64,000 nt of DNA, taken from Arenicellales bacterium. GTDB taxonomy: Bacteria > Pseudomonadota > Gammaproteobacteria > Arenicellales > JAHEKD01. The translations under genes were made by a program, and so were the position numbers. Below, one piece after another: positions 35,323 through 44,316 of this stretch (position 1 is the first letter of the stretch; every line of letters begins with the position of its first letter). Under the pieces are notes generated by a model. It searched no databases. It had not been told where the DNA came from and was given only the letters and a program-made list of their open reading frames with translations. The DNA is taken from NCBI GenBank assembly GCA_028284225.1, contig JANQSD010000001.1, positions 62,001 through 126,000 on the forward strand. The letters are read 5' to 3'.

Positions 35323-35660
35323 TATTACTCCTCAAAATGCTCACATATTATTATATGCTGCGCTTTTTCCGCCCCAATATGCCTCGTTATGAGCAAAACT
35401 ATTTTGCCAAATGGCTTCATATTTTTACTCATCACTTCGTTAATATCTTCAGATTTTCTGTGGTCGTCATTCCGTAAAAGCCGTAATCCAGGAAACTTTT
35501 TAAATCGACGATTCGTGATTGACCAATGAATTGCTCGTCTAACATTTACTCGTAACAATGACATCACTAAGTCATTAGGCTTCTATCTACCTAAATACTG
35601 TAGAGCCCAGGCAGCGACCTTATCATAAACGCAGCAGGTCAAAAACCGGCTAATGCGAAA
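35316..35660. other. Intergenic region with repeats, no gene
   Basis: 345 bp between the metY-like gene and the MFS gene, both minus strand. It holds the second 31-bp repeat (35412-35442), a CTCAAAATGCTCA ... CTGCGCTTTTTCCGCC stretch resembling 20665-20720, and a CGTCATTCCG...CCGTAATCCAGG piece like the REP-like family. The one open frame across it (complement 35325-35567) is made of these repeats and is not credible. Confidence 0.6.
35412..35442. repeat. 31-bp direct repeat, upstream copy
   Basis: Identical to 35292-35322. It carries a second start-like ATGAGTAAAAATATGAAGCC on the minus strand, but the reading frame after it does not continue into MetY, so it is a duplicated fragment of the gene start. 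Confidence 0.9.
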
Positions 35661-36980
35661 TTACGCCGTCGTCGGTGATGTGGCTGTATAGCTGCTGCCG
35701 TTGGGTTCGGCAGATTCAGATTCGTCATCTTGCTCCGGTTCATAGCGCGGGTCAATGTCTAGACCCCCTGGTGTAGTGACTGCATCAGGCAATGGTACGA
35801 AGGTTTCTTTATCCTCTGGTGTGGATCTTTTAGGTATTCGATAGAGAATGATTACAATGAAAACAGCCACTACAGCAGCTATATAGTAAAACAAGCCATT
35901 AGGAGATACAGACTCCATTAAATAGGCAGCAAATGTTGGTCCGATGGCTGCTCCCAGGCCATATGCAAGCACCATACCACCACTTGCCTTAACAAGTTCT
36001 TCGGGATTCAAATAATCATTTGCATAGGAAATGCATAGCGGATATAGCGTTTGACTTGTCGCACCCAGCAGAATTGCTGTTGCATAAAGCAAGTATTCGC
36101 TTGGCATTTCAATAATCATTAATGGAACTGCAGCCAGCCCCATGGTAATCACCACCGCTAGAATAACAATACGTCGATCATACACATCGGAGAGTTTGCC
36201 TATCGGGAATTGAAGCACCAACCCACTGAGCATATATAGCGACATAAACATCGTAATAGTACTAATGCCATAGTCGAGATCTTTAATAAAAACAGGTGTG
36301 AGGCCTATAATCGCACCAATAATCAGACCGTTTGCAATACAGCCTGACATCGCGACAGGCGAAATCCTGAATAACTTGCTAAACTTAAAACCGCTGGATT
36401 CAACCGGATCGGGATGGGAGCTTTGTGTTAGTGATACCGGGATCAATGCCATTGCATAAAGAGCGGCACCCAACATAAAAAATTCAGTGCTAGCTGGGTC
36501 GCCGAAGTTAAGCAACAACTGACCTGCCGCAAAAGCAAAATTGTTAGCCATCATGTAAACTGACAACACTGTGCCGCGATTATTTGTTGAGGTACGGGAA
36601 TTCAACCAGCTTTCCACAACCATATACATGCCGGCCAGGCAAAAGCCCAAAATCCCACGCAACAAAATCCAAACGCTGATAACTTTAAAAAATGGAAACA
36701 TCAATATGGCTGTGGCAGAAGCACCGCAGAAAACGGCAAAGGCACGTATATGACCCACTCGATTGATCAATTTTGAACAGAGCAATGAACCGATCACCAG
36801 GCCCAGATAAAAAGCTGAAGTTTGATAACCAATGACCTGGCGTGAAAAGCCTTCAATCTCCATACGTAAGCTGATGAATGTCGAAAACATACCAAAGCCG
36901 GTCATCATCATTGCGACAGACAGAATCAGCAGGCTGACAGATTTTAAAATTTCCCGGGCGCTCATTTTAGGGCTGGACAA
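35661..36980 (-). CDS. MFS transporter
   Basis: 439 aa with twelve hydrophobic segments in two six-helix halves; the loop after helix 2 reads GSLLCSKLINRVGHIRAF and the equivalent in the second half is FPIGKLSDVYDRR, both variants of the MFS GxLaDrxGrr motif. The C-terminal ~55 residues are hydrophilic and acidic (EPEQDDESESAEPNGSS). It resembles YcaD/UMF-type carriers of gammaproteobacteria. Substrate unknown. Inner membrane. Confidence 0.88.
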   Translation of the reverse strand: MSSPKMSAREILKSVSLLILSVAMMMTGFGMFSTFISLRMEIEGFSRQVIGYQTSAFYLGLVIGSLLCSKLINRVGHIRAFAVFCGASATAILMFPFFKVISVWILLRGILGFCLAGMYMVVESWLNSRTSTNNRGTVLSVYMMANNFAFAAGQLLLNFGDPASTEFFMLGAALYAMALIPVSLTQSSHPDPVESSGFKFSKLFRISPVAMSGCIANGLIIGAIIGLTPVFIKDLDYGISTITMFMSLYMLSGLVLQFPIGKLSDVYDRRIVILAVVITMGLAAVPLMIIEMPSEYLLYATAILLGATSQTLYPLCISYANDYLNPEELVKASGGMVLAYGLGAAIGPTFAAYLMESVSPNGLFYYIAAVVAVFIVIILYRIPKRSTPEDKETFVPLPDAVTTPGGLDIDPRYEPEQDDESESAEPNGSSYTATSPTTA

Positions 36981-37132
36981 TGGTTATCATGTTCAACAAA
37001 ACGGCGCGATGATACGCTTAAATAATGGTTTTGCAACCAAATTTAGCCGGTTAAATGCAAAAATTTATTACGGCAGTAAAATATAAAAAAACAGATATAA
37101 CTGTTTGTTTTTAAACGCTAATTAACTTTGAG

Positions 37133-38377
37133 TTAAACAGCCAGTCTGATTTTTTCCGCTTCGGGAGGAATTCTGCTCAAGTTATGCTCGGTCCATAGTG
37201 TATCGAGAGCAGAAATCAATTGATTAATAGCTTGGTCAGTGTGTACAGGAGTAGGAGTGACACGCAGGCGCTCACTGCCACGAGGTACCGTAGGGTAGTT
37301 AATAGGTTGTATATAAATGTTGAAACGGTCCAATAATTGATCCGATATTTTTTTGCAAAGCTCAGCATCACAAACCATTACCGGGATGATGTGCCCATCG
37401 TTGCTTAAATGTGGGATGCCTTTTTGACTCAGCGCCGCACGAACTTTTAGCACATTTTCTTTTTGCTTATTGCGTTCGCTGCGCGATTTTTTCAAATGCT
37501 GAACACTGGCCCGTGAAGCAGCCGCAATCGCCGGGGGCAAGGCTGTAGTAAAAATAAATCCCGAGGCAAAACTGCGAACAAAATCAACCAGATTGGCTGA
37601 ACCGGTTATATAGCCACCTATGACCCCATAAGCTTTGCCTAAAGTGCCTTCAATAATTGAGACTCTATGCGCCAGGTTTTCGCGCTCGGAGATACCTCCG
37701 CCTCTCGGTCCATACATGCCAACAGCATGAACTTCATCCAAGTAGGTCAGGGCACCGTGTCGATCTGCAACATCACAAAAATCAGCGATTGGTGCTATGT
37801 CGCCTTCCATTGAATAGACTGATTCAAAGGCAACGATTTTAGGTCGGTCAGCATCAACTTTGCTGAGCTTGTTCTGTAAATCTTGTGGATCATTGTGATT
37901 GAATATTACTTTTTCGCATTTACTGTGGCGAATACCCTCAATCATGGAGGCGTGATTACCGGCATCCGAAAATACAATACAGCCTGGCATATTAGCGGCA
38001 AGCGTTGAAAGGGTGGCCCAGTTAGATACATAACCTGAAGTGAATAATAAAGCCGATTCCTTTTGGTGCAGATCAGCCAATTCTTGTTCTAATAAAACAT
38101 GATAGTGGTTGGTCCCTGATATATTTCGGGTGCCGCCTGCACCACTACCGCATTCATCAATTACCCGATGCATTGCAGCTAGAACATCCGGATGCTGGCC
38201 CATGCCCAAGTAGTCATTCGAGCACCAGACTGTAACCGGGCAGGATTGATCTTCTTTTATAATTCGTTCGGCTTGAGGAAAATGACCGACATCTCGCTTA
38301 AGTTCAGTAAAATAGCGATAACGCCCCTCCTGGCGAATTTCATCCAGTCTGGACTGAAAAAATTTCTCATAGTTCAT
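37133..38377 (-). CDS. hemA: 5-aminolevulinate synthase
   Basis: 414 aa, aligning from residue 1 with alphaproteobacterial ALAS ([20 protein letters not shown]). PLP-binding Lys248 is in GTLGKAYG; Arg21, Thr83 and Asn85 (GTRNISG) occupy the positions that bind succinyl-CoA in Rhodobacter ALAS, separating it from KBL and BioF paralogues. It condenses glycine and succinyl-CoA to 5-aminolevulinate (C4 haem pathway). It stands alone, divergent from the hydroxyproline genes; no C5N-type natural-product partners are next to it. Unusual if the host is a gammaproteobacterium, which normally uses the glutamyl-tRNA route. Confidence 0.93.
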   Translation of the reverse strand: MNYEKFFQSRLDEIRQEGRYRYFTELKRDVGHFPQAERIIKEDQSCPVTVWCSNDYLGMGQHPDVLAAMHRVIDECGSGAGGTRNISGTNHYHVLLEQELADLHQKESALLFTSGYVSNWATLSTLAANMPGCIVFSDAGNHASMIEGIRHSKCEKVIFNHNDPQDLQNKLSKVDADRPKIVAFESVYSMEGDIAPIADFCDVADRHGALTYLDEVHAVGMYGPRGGGISERENLAHRVSIIEGTLGKAYGVIGGYITGSANLVDFVRSFASGFIFTTALPPAIAAASRASVQHLKKSRSERNKQKENVLKVRAALSQKGIPHLSNDGHIIPVMVCDAELCKKISDQLLDRFNIYIQPINYPTVPRGSERLRVTPTPVHTDQAINQLISALDTLWTEHNLSRIPPEAEKIRLAV

Positions 38378-38591
38378 ATGTAAATTATATCAGTGTTACT
38401 TTGTATGGAATTAGAATAAACACAAAAAATTAAGTAAAATTTAAGTCTAGTCTAATTTTTTTGAGTCGTATACTTAACTATAGATATAGCAGGTTTTGCT
38501 TGATTAAAATCAATGTTTTAAACCGTTAGTAATGTTAAAGCCAGAATCCATTGCATAATCCGGGTTAAATCTATTAAAGTCATGGGATTGA

Positions 38592-39848
38592 ATGGCAGTG
38601 TCAAATCAAACATTATCAGTCGCAGTTATCGGAGCTGGAATCATAGGTGTCGCTTCGGCCGCTTATTTGGTACGCGAAGGTTATAATGTAACCTTATTTG
38701 ATCATCAAGGGATTGGTGAAAGTACCTCTTCAGGTAATGCCGGTGCATTTGCCTATGTAGATATCTATCCTTTGCCGCAACCGGGTATTTTGTTACAAGC
38801 GCCGAAGTGGTTTTTTGACCCATTGGGTCCGCTGGCTATTCCATTAGCTTATGTGCCGAAATTGATGCCTTGGTTAACCGGCTTTTTGTGGGCCTGCCGA
38901 CCTGCCCAGGTTCACAAGAGTGTTGAGTTAATGAAACAATTGATGGCTCTGAGCCGTTTAGAGGCACATCAATTTTGGCAAGATTGGGATTTATCAGAGT
39001 ATATCGTCGAGCGAAATTCACTTACTGTTTATGAATCGGGGGCTGCCTTTAACAGGGCAAAAAGCAAATGGCAGGAGTCCGCAGATCAAGGTTTCGACAT
39101 TGAGTTTCTGCAAGGTGCCGATATCCAGCAACTTGAGCCTAGTCTGGATAAGCGTTTTAAGCATGCCGTTAGAGTTGTCGACTGGCCCATGGTTACCGAT
39201 CCTAAAATTTATACCAAGGCAGTGGGAGAAAAAACGCTCGACGCTGGGGCACGGCTTATTACAGAAAAAATTAACCGAATCAGTTTAGATGCTAATCAAG
39301 TCAAGCTCGCTGATCAGCATAATAATGATTATTGTTTTGATAAGGCAGTCATTGCCATGGGCTCGTGGTCAAATCAGTTAACCACTCAACTGGGAGATAA
39401 ATTGCCACTGGATGCCGAACGTGGTTACAACACAACAATACCTGACCCGAATATAAAACTCAGTCATTTTATTTTATTTCCGGAACACGGTTTTGTCGCC
39501 TCACCCTTGGCTACTGGACTTAGAATAGGCGGTGCTAATGAATTAGCCGGTACTGATTATCCGGCTAACTACAAACGATCTGAGCATTTACTGAATAAGG
39601 CAAAGGATTTTTTACCCGGCTTAAGCAGTGAAGGTGGCACTCAATGGATGGGCAGGCGACCCTCTTTAGCAGATACTCAGCCTTTGATCGATTATTCGAG
39701 TGCTTCAAAAAATGTAATCTATGCATTCGGACATGGCCATTACGGCTTGACCCAGTCTGCTGCAACAGGAAAATTAGTTAGTGAATTAGTTGCGCAAAAA
39801 CCATTATCGATTAATCTTGACAGTCTAAAATTAAAGCGGTTCAAATGA
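38592..39848 (+). CDS. D-amino-acid dehydrogenase-like flavoprotein, probably D-hydroxyproline dehydrogenase
   Basis: 418 aa DadA-like. FAD motif VIGAGIIGVASAAYLVREGYNVTLFD (~11-36), STSSGNAGAF block, and C-terminal YAFGHGHYGLTQSAATG typical of DadA-type enzymes. Its last four bases overlap the start of the 4-hydroxyproline epimerase gene, so it most likely oxidises cis-4-hydroxy-D-proline produced by that enzyme, passing electrons to the respiratory chain. Single-chain type, unlike the three-subunit HcnABC form. It could also act on other D-amino acids. Confidence 0.87.
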   Translation: MAVSNQTLSVAVIGAGIIGVASAAYLVREGYNVTLFDHQGIGESTSSGNAGAFAYVDIYPLPQPGILLQAPKWFFDPLGPLAIPLAYVPKLMPWLTGFLWACRPAQVHKSVELMKQLMALSRLEAHQFWQDWDLSEYIVERNSLTVYESGAAFNRAKSKWQESADQGFDIEFLQGADIQQLEPSLDKRFKHAVRVVDWPMVTDPKIYTKAVGEKTLDAGARLITEKINRISLDANQVKLADQHNNDYCFDKAVIAMGSWSNQLTTQLGDKLPLDAERGYNTTIPDPNIKLSHFILFPEHGFVASPLATGLRIGGANELAGTDYPANYKRSEHLLNKAKDFLPGLSSEGGTQWMGRRPSLADTQPLIDYSSASKNVIYAFGHGHYGLTQSAATGKLVSELVAQKPLSINLDSLKLKRFK

Positions 39849-40849
39849 GTAAATCTACATTTTTTTGTATTGACGGCCATACTTGTGGTTGTCCGGTCAG
39901 AGTAGTATCCGGTGGCAGTGTGCCCAATCTTATGGGTGAAACTATGAGCGAAAAACGCCAGCACTTTCTGGCTGAATTTGACTGGATTCGCACTGGCTTG
40001 ATGTTTGAACCCCGGGGTCATGACATGATGTCGGGCAGTATTCTTTATCCGCCGACTCGAGATGATTGCGATGTTGCAATTCTGTTTATTGAAACGTCCG
40101 GTTGTTTGCCGATGTGTGGGCATGGAACCATTGGCACGGTGACATTTATTTTGGAGCAAGGCTTGGTTAAACCATCTGAGCCAGGTGTTTTGAAACTGGA
40201 TACACCGGCAGGGCGAGTAGACGCTTTTTATGAGCAAGAGGGACCGTATATTGAGTCGGTCAGAATTAAAAATGTGCCGTCATTTTTATATAAAACCGAT
40301 TTAACTGCACAAGTTGAAGGTTTGGGTGAACTCAGCGTTGATGTGTCTTATGGAGGTAATTTTTATGCCATCGTCGATGCCCAGAAAAATTATACTGATT
40401 TAGAGGAATTGGGAGCCGACAAAATCATCAGTATCAGTCCTTCACTTCGCGCTGCCTTAAATGAAAAATATAGCTTCGAGCATCCGCAAAATCCGACTAT
40501 CAATAAGTTGACGCATATTTTATGGACGGGTAAACCGACGGTTACCGGTGCTACTGCAAGAAACGCAGTTTTTTTAGGTGAAAAAGCGATAGATCGTTCA
40601 CCTTGTGGAACGGGCACTTCAGCGCGCATGGCTCAATGGTCTGCCCTAGGAAAGCTGAACCCCGGAGATGAATTTGTGCATGAAAGCATTATTCATAGTT
40701 TGTTTCATGGGCGAATCGAAGGCACCACTACGGTGGGTGATTATGATGCCGTTATCCCCAGTATCAAAGGCTGGGCCAGAATGACGGGCTATAACACGAT
40801 TTTTATTGACGATCGCGATCCATACGCCAAAGGATTTAGCGTCACTTGA
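39845..40849 (+). CDS. 4-hydroxyproline 2-epimerase
   Basis: 334 aa proline-racemase fold. The two catalytic cysteines are Cys91 in LPMCGHGTIG and Cys254 in RSPCGTGTSA. The Cys/Cys pair and the sequence start FFCIDGHTCGCPVRVVSGG match 4-hydroxyproline 2-epimerases rather than trans-3-hydroxyproline dehydratases, in which the first Cys is Ser/Thr. It converts trans-4-hydroxy-L-proline to cis-4-hydroxy-D-proline. Translationally coupled to the preceding dehydrogenase by a 4-base ATGA overlap. Confidence 0.93.
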   Translation: MSKSTFFCIDGHTCGCPVRVVSGGSVPNLMGETMSEKRQHFLAEFDWIRTGLMFEPRGHDMMSGSILYPPTRDDCDVAILFIETSGCLPMCGHGTIGTVTFILEQGLVKPSEPGVLKLDTPAGRVDAFYEQEGPYIESVRIKNVPSFLYKTDLTAQVEGLGELSVDVSYGGNFYAIVDAQKNYTDLEELGADKIISISPSLRAALNEKYSFEHPQNPTINKLTHILWTGKPTVTGATARNAVFLGEKAIDRSPCGTGTSARMAQWSALGKLNPGDEFVHESIIHSLFHGRIEGTTTVGDYDAVIPSIKGWARMTGYNTIFIDDRDPYAKGFSVT

Positions 40850-40874
40850 TTTTCAGACTCTTAGCCGCTGATTA

Positions 40875-41047
40875 AACCCAGATTATGCAATGAAACTCTG
40901 TTGCGAAGAAAACCAGCTTCAATCTCAAGCACGTCCTCAGGAATTTGTCCTCACCATAGGGTGGCTATAGCTGCGTCCAAATTCCTTGCGGGCGCACTTG
41001 ATCTTCGCAGTTTTACTTCTCACGACGAATTCCCTTGCATAGAAAAC
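40875..41047 (+). mobile_element. MITE-like element, copy 2
   Basis: About 173 bp, starting AACCCAGATTATGCAATGAAAC and ending TTGCATAGAAAACC, abutting the stop codon of the ALDH gene. It aligns over its whole length with 50055-50230 in the same orientation (GCTTCAATCTCAAG, CCTCAGGAATTTG, GGTGGCTAT, CAAATTCC, GCGGGCGC, CTTGATCTT, CTCACGACGAATTC). No ORF of its own. Confidence 0.88.
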
Positions 41048-42484
41048 CTATAAAAATTCAGATTTAATCACCAGCATTTTTTCAATTTGCATGTCTTCAA
41101 TAGTATAGGGAATACCGCCAACACCTAAACCTGATTCACGTAAACCGGCAAACGGCATGCCGTCAATACGAAACGCAGTGTGGTCATTTAACATCACTGC
41201 TGAAGCATCCAATTGTTTATAGGCATGCATGGCGGTATCAATATCTTTGGTGAATACAGCAGCTTGAAACGCTACATTTAAGCTATTGGCTTGTTCAATC
41301 GCTGCATCCATATCGTTGCAACTATAAACGCAAATTACCGGCCCGAAGATTTCGAGTTGACTGACCTTGCTGACCGGTGATGGATTAAATAAAACGGTTG
41401 TCTGGTAACAAGTGTCAGATATTTTTTTACCACCGGATAAGCATTCTGCTCCTTGGTCAATGGCCTCTTGTATCCATTGATGAACTCGATCCACTTCACG
41501 CGGTAGTATCAATGGTCCGATGTCGGTGTCGGCATTAGTCGGATCGCCGATAGCCATATTGTTTCCAAAGTCCGCCAGCTGCTGCGCCAGAGTCCTGGCT
41601 ATAGATTGATCAGCAAATATTCGCTGTACAGATACGCAGACTTGTCCGGCATGGTAAAAACCACCTTTGGCAAGTAATGGCAGGGTAGTATCCAGGTCAG
41701 CATCAGCATACACCAAAGCGGGTGCTGCCCCACCATGTTCCAGCGCACAGCGTGCCCCAGGCGTTAATTTGGATTTGAGCATCCAGCCTACTTTGGCACT
41801 GCCGATAAAACTGAAAAATGCCACTCGATGGTCAGTAACCAGTTGTTCAGCGACGTTTAAATCATTCACAACCAAGGCCTGGCAGAATTCTTTTGGTAAT
41901 CCTGACTCATGCAAAACCTTGACGAAATTCATGCAGGAAATCGGTGTGGTTTCCGCCGGTTTAACAATAACAGGGCAGCCGGCTGCAACCGCTGCAGCAA
42001 CCTGATGAACGATCAGATTAAACGGATGATTGAATGCACTGACAGCGACAACAACGCCGATAGGCTCTTTTTGAGTCAATGCAGCACGGTTGGCGGAATA
42101 GGCATCGCCACCCATAGGAATGACGTGCCCCATGTCACTGCGAATGGTTTCAATGGCGAGTTTTAATCCGTCAACAGCCCGGTTCAGCTCGACAATGGAA
42201 TCATTCAATGGTTTGCCGCCTTCACGTGCAGCTTCTAGTGCCAGTTGATCAAGATTCTGATGGATGTTATCGGCTGCTTTCTCAAGCACATCAACCCGCT
42301 GTTTAACTGTCAACCATTTGCGTTTATCCCTGAAAACAGAGTAAGCAGTTTGTAACGCCTGTTCGACCTGGTCTGAATTGGCGTAGTCAATAGTGGCAAT
42401 AGTTGAGAGGTCGTATGGGGAATTGACTTCTATTTGACCGTCAGCAACACAGTCTTGTGCTAAAAGTAATGAGTAATGATTCAT
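41048..42484 (-). CDS. Aldehyde dehydrogenase family protein
   Basis: 478 aa. Oxyanion Asn152 in SAFNHPFN, general-base Glu249 in ALEHGGAAP (normally ELGG), nucleophile Cys283 in HAGQVCVSVQR, and IFGPVICVY near 370. It oxidises an aldehyde to an acid with NAD(P). It ends against MITE copy 2 and begins 9 bp after the acetolactate-synthase-like gene, so the two are one transcript, suggesting the aldehyde is made or consumed by the ThDP enzyme. Substrate not determinable. Confidence 0.9.
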   Translation of the reverse strand: MNHYSLLLAQDCVADGQIEVNSPYDLSTIATIDYANSDQVEQALQTAYSVFRDKRKWLTVKQRVDVLEKAADNIHQNLDQLALEAAREGGKPLNDSIVELNRAVDGLKLAIETIRSDMGHVIPMGGDAYSANRAALTQKEPIGVVVAVSAFNHPFNLIVHQVAAAVAAGCPVIVKPAETTPISCMNFVKVLHESGLPKEFCQALVVNDLNVAEQLVTDHRVAFFSFIGSAKVGWMLKSKLTPGARCALEHGGAAPALVYADADLDTTLPLLAKGGFYHAGQVCVSVQRIFADQSIARTLAQQLADFGNNMAIGDPTNADTDIGPLILPREVDRVHQWIQEAIDQGAECLSGGKKISDTCYQTTVLFNPSPVSKVSQLEIFGPVICVYSCNDMDAAIEQANSLNVAFQAAVFTKDIDTAMHAYKQLDASAVMLNDHTAFRIDGMPFAGLRESGLGVGGIPYTIEDMQIEKMLVIKSEFL

Positions 42485-42493
42485 AAAATGTTC

Positions 42494-44146
42494 CTAAATC
42501 GGACAGGCGATGGCGCCGAGTTTTTCAGTAAGAATGGTGTTCTCACGATAATCGATAGGTACCATAACAAGGCTGGGTCCGGTCTCATCAAATGCTTGAG
42601 CCAAGCTGTCTTGCAAGTCATTGCTATGGCTGACGATATGGCTATGCCAGCCAAAACTGCTTGCCAATTGTTCCCAGTCAGGGTTGTTAAAGGCCAGGTC
42701 AGTATGTTTGCCGAATTCATTGGTTTGCTTCCATGCAATTAAACCGTAAGCATTGTCTTCCCAAACCATGGTCACCATATTACAGTTAAAGCGTTTGGCC
42801 GTTTCCATTTCCTGCATGTTCATCATGAATCCTGCGTCCCCACTAATCGCTAGAATCTGCTTGTCTGGATAAACCATGCTGGCTGCAATGGCGCCAGGCA
42901 GGGCAAACCCCATTGAGCAAAATCCATTGGGAATAAGGCAGGTATTGGGCTCATGACATTGGTAATGACGGGCAATCCACATTTTGTGTGCGCCCACATC
43001 TGATAAAACGATGCCGTCAGCTTTAACTACCTGACGCACGTCCCATAATACTTTTTGTGGTCGAATTGACCCCTGGGTATCATCCTCGGCATGCTCAGCA
43101 AAATCGGCCATCATGTCGCGTCTGACCGCTTGTTGTTGGCTGAAATCAAAATCAAACTGACCATGCCTGTCGACTCGTTCATTCAGCATCCATAATGCAT
43201 GAGCCAGATCACCGACAATTTCAACCTTGGGTTGGTAATACTTATCAATTTCAGCTGCTAAAAAATCGATATGAATAATGTTTTTGTCGGCATTAGGGTT
43301 CCAAAGCTTAGGGTGATACTCAACCATGTCGTAGCCGAGTGTGATAATCAAATCCGAGGCATCGAGGGCGCAGGAAACCAGGTCTTTTGAACCCAGGCCA
43401 ATAGTATAAAGACAATAATCAGCATCCATGTCGACACAACCCTTACCCATGAATGTACTGATAACGCCAATGCCTGTTTTTTCCGCTAAAATTCTGAGTT
43501 GTTTGCTGGCTCGTCGGCGAATACAGCCATTTCCCGCAAGAATTATCGGCCGTTTTGCATGTTTAAAACGCTCAAACAATTGATCCATGATTTTGTCGTC
43601 AGGCACTGAGCGTCGAAAACGGCGAGGCTCAATCGGCTCAGCGTCAGTATCCAGCTTGGCAATATCTTCCGGTAATTCAATTAAGCAGGCACCTGGCTTT
43701 TCTGTACGGGCTAGACGCACCGCTTTGCGCACAATTTCCGGAATATTCTTTGGATGCAATACAGTCTCCGCCCACTTTGTGACCGGTTCGAACATGGCAA
43801 CTACATCCATGACTTGGTGAGATTCTTTGTGTAGACGTGTTGAAGCACCTTGACCGGTGAGCACCAGCATCGGTGCTCTGTCCATATTAGAATCTGCTAC
43901 ACCGGTAATGAGATTAGTCGCACCGGGGCCTAATGTAGCCAGACAACCGGCCGGGTTGCCCGTCAAGCGCCCATAAATTTCCGCCATGAATGCCGCGCCT
44001 TGCTCGTGCCGGGTCAAAATGAATTTGATCTTTTCGGATTGCTCCAGCGACATCATGAAATCGGCGTTTTCTTCACCCGGCACACCAAAAATATATTCAA
44101 TGCCTTCCTGTTCCAGGCATTTAACAAATAAATCCGAAGCTTTCAT
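42494..44146 (-). CDS. ThDP-dependent acetolactate-synthase-like enzyme
   Basis: 550 aa from ATG-44146, preceded by GAGGAG; a GTG two codons upstream is too close to that site. The N-terminal ThDP-PYR domain has catalytic Glu in LTRHEQGAAFMAEIYGRLTG (~50); a central domain spans ~190-325; the C-terminal ThDP-PP motif begins SGDAGFMMNMQEMETA and ends near WEDNAYG. Large-subunit length without a small subunit next door points to a catabolic or alternative decarboxylase/carboligase. Paired with an aldehyde dehydrogenase. Confidence 0.85.
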   Translation of the reverse strand: MKASDLFVKCLEQEGIEYIFGVPGEENADFMMSLEQSEKIKFILTRHEQGAAFMAEIYGRLTGNPAGCLATLGPGATNLITGVADSNMDRAPMLVLTGQGASTRLHKESHQVMDVVAMFEPVTKWAETVLHPKNIPEIVRKAVRLARTEKPGACLIELPEDIAKLDTDAEPIEPRRFRRSVPDDKIMDQLFERFKHAKRPIILAGNGCIRRRASKQLRILAEKTGIGVISTFMGKGCVDMDADYCLYTIGLGSKDLVSCALDASDLIITLGYDMVEYHPKLWNPNADKNIIHIDFLAAEIDKYYQPKVEIVGDLAHALWMLNERVDRHGQFDFDFSQQQAVRRDMMADFAEHAEDDTQGSIRPQKVLWDVRQVVKADGIVLSDVGAHKMWIARHYQCHEPNTCLIPNGFCSMGFALPGAIAASMVYPDKQILAISGDAGFMMNMQEMETAKRFNCNMVTMVWEDNAYGLIAWKQTNEFGKHTDLAFNNPDWEQLASSFGWHSHIVSHSNDLQDSLAQAFDETGPSLVMVPIDYRENTILTEKLGAIACPI

Positions 44147-44256
44147 AGCCACTACTCCTCAAGTGTTGTGTCGGTTAAGTATATATGAGGAAAGCTTAGA
44201 ATTTGAGAAAAGCTAATAGTTCAGGTTGCAGGTTATTAAAGAGTTTTATTGGGAGG

Positions 44257-44287
44257 CTTCCGGAAAGTATGGTGTACTATCCGGAAG
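44257..44287 (-). other. Strong hairpin downstream of the mttB-like gene
   Basis: CTTCCGGATAGTA and TACTTTCCGGAAG (minus strand) form a 13-bp stem with one mismatch and a 5-base loop, 30 bp after the stop. No T-tract follows, so it is either a Rho-type stop aid or an mRNA 3' stabiliser. Confidence 0.5.
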
Positions 44288-44316
44288 ACAACTATCGTTT
44301 GATTTGTTGTAAGGGT

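Noticed and set aside
35325..35567. 80-codon minus-strand frame upstream of the metY-like gene
   Set aside because: It consists of the duplicated metY start and REP-like sequence, with Arg/Asn-rich low-quality composition and no ribosome site.
35661..36980. Link between the MFS gene and the metY/hydrolase/ligase genes as one operon
   Set aside because: A 345-bp repeat-filled gap separates them, so co-transcription cannot be claimed.
39740..40237. 165-codon minus-strand frame opposite the hydroxyproline genes
   Set aside because: Entirely antisense to two well-supported enzymes; composition is typical of a shadow frame.
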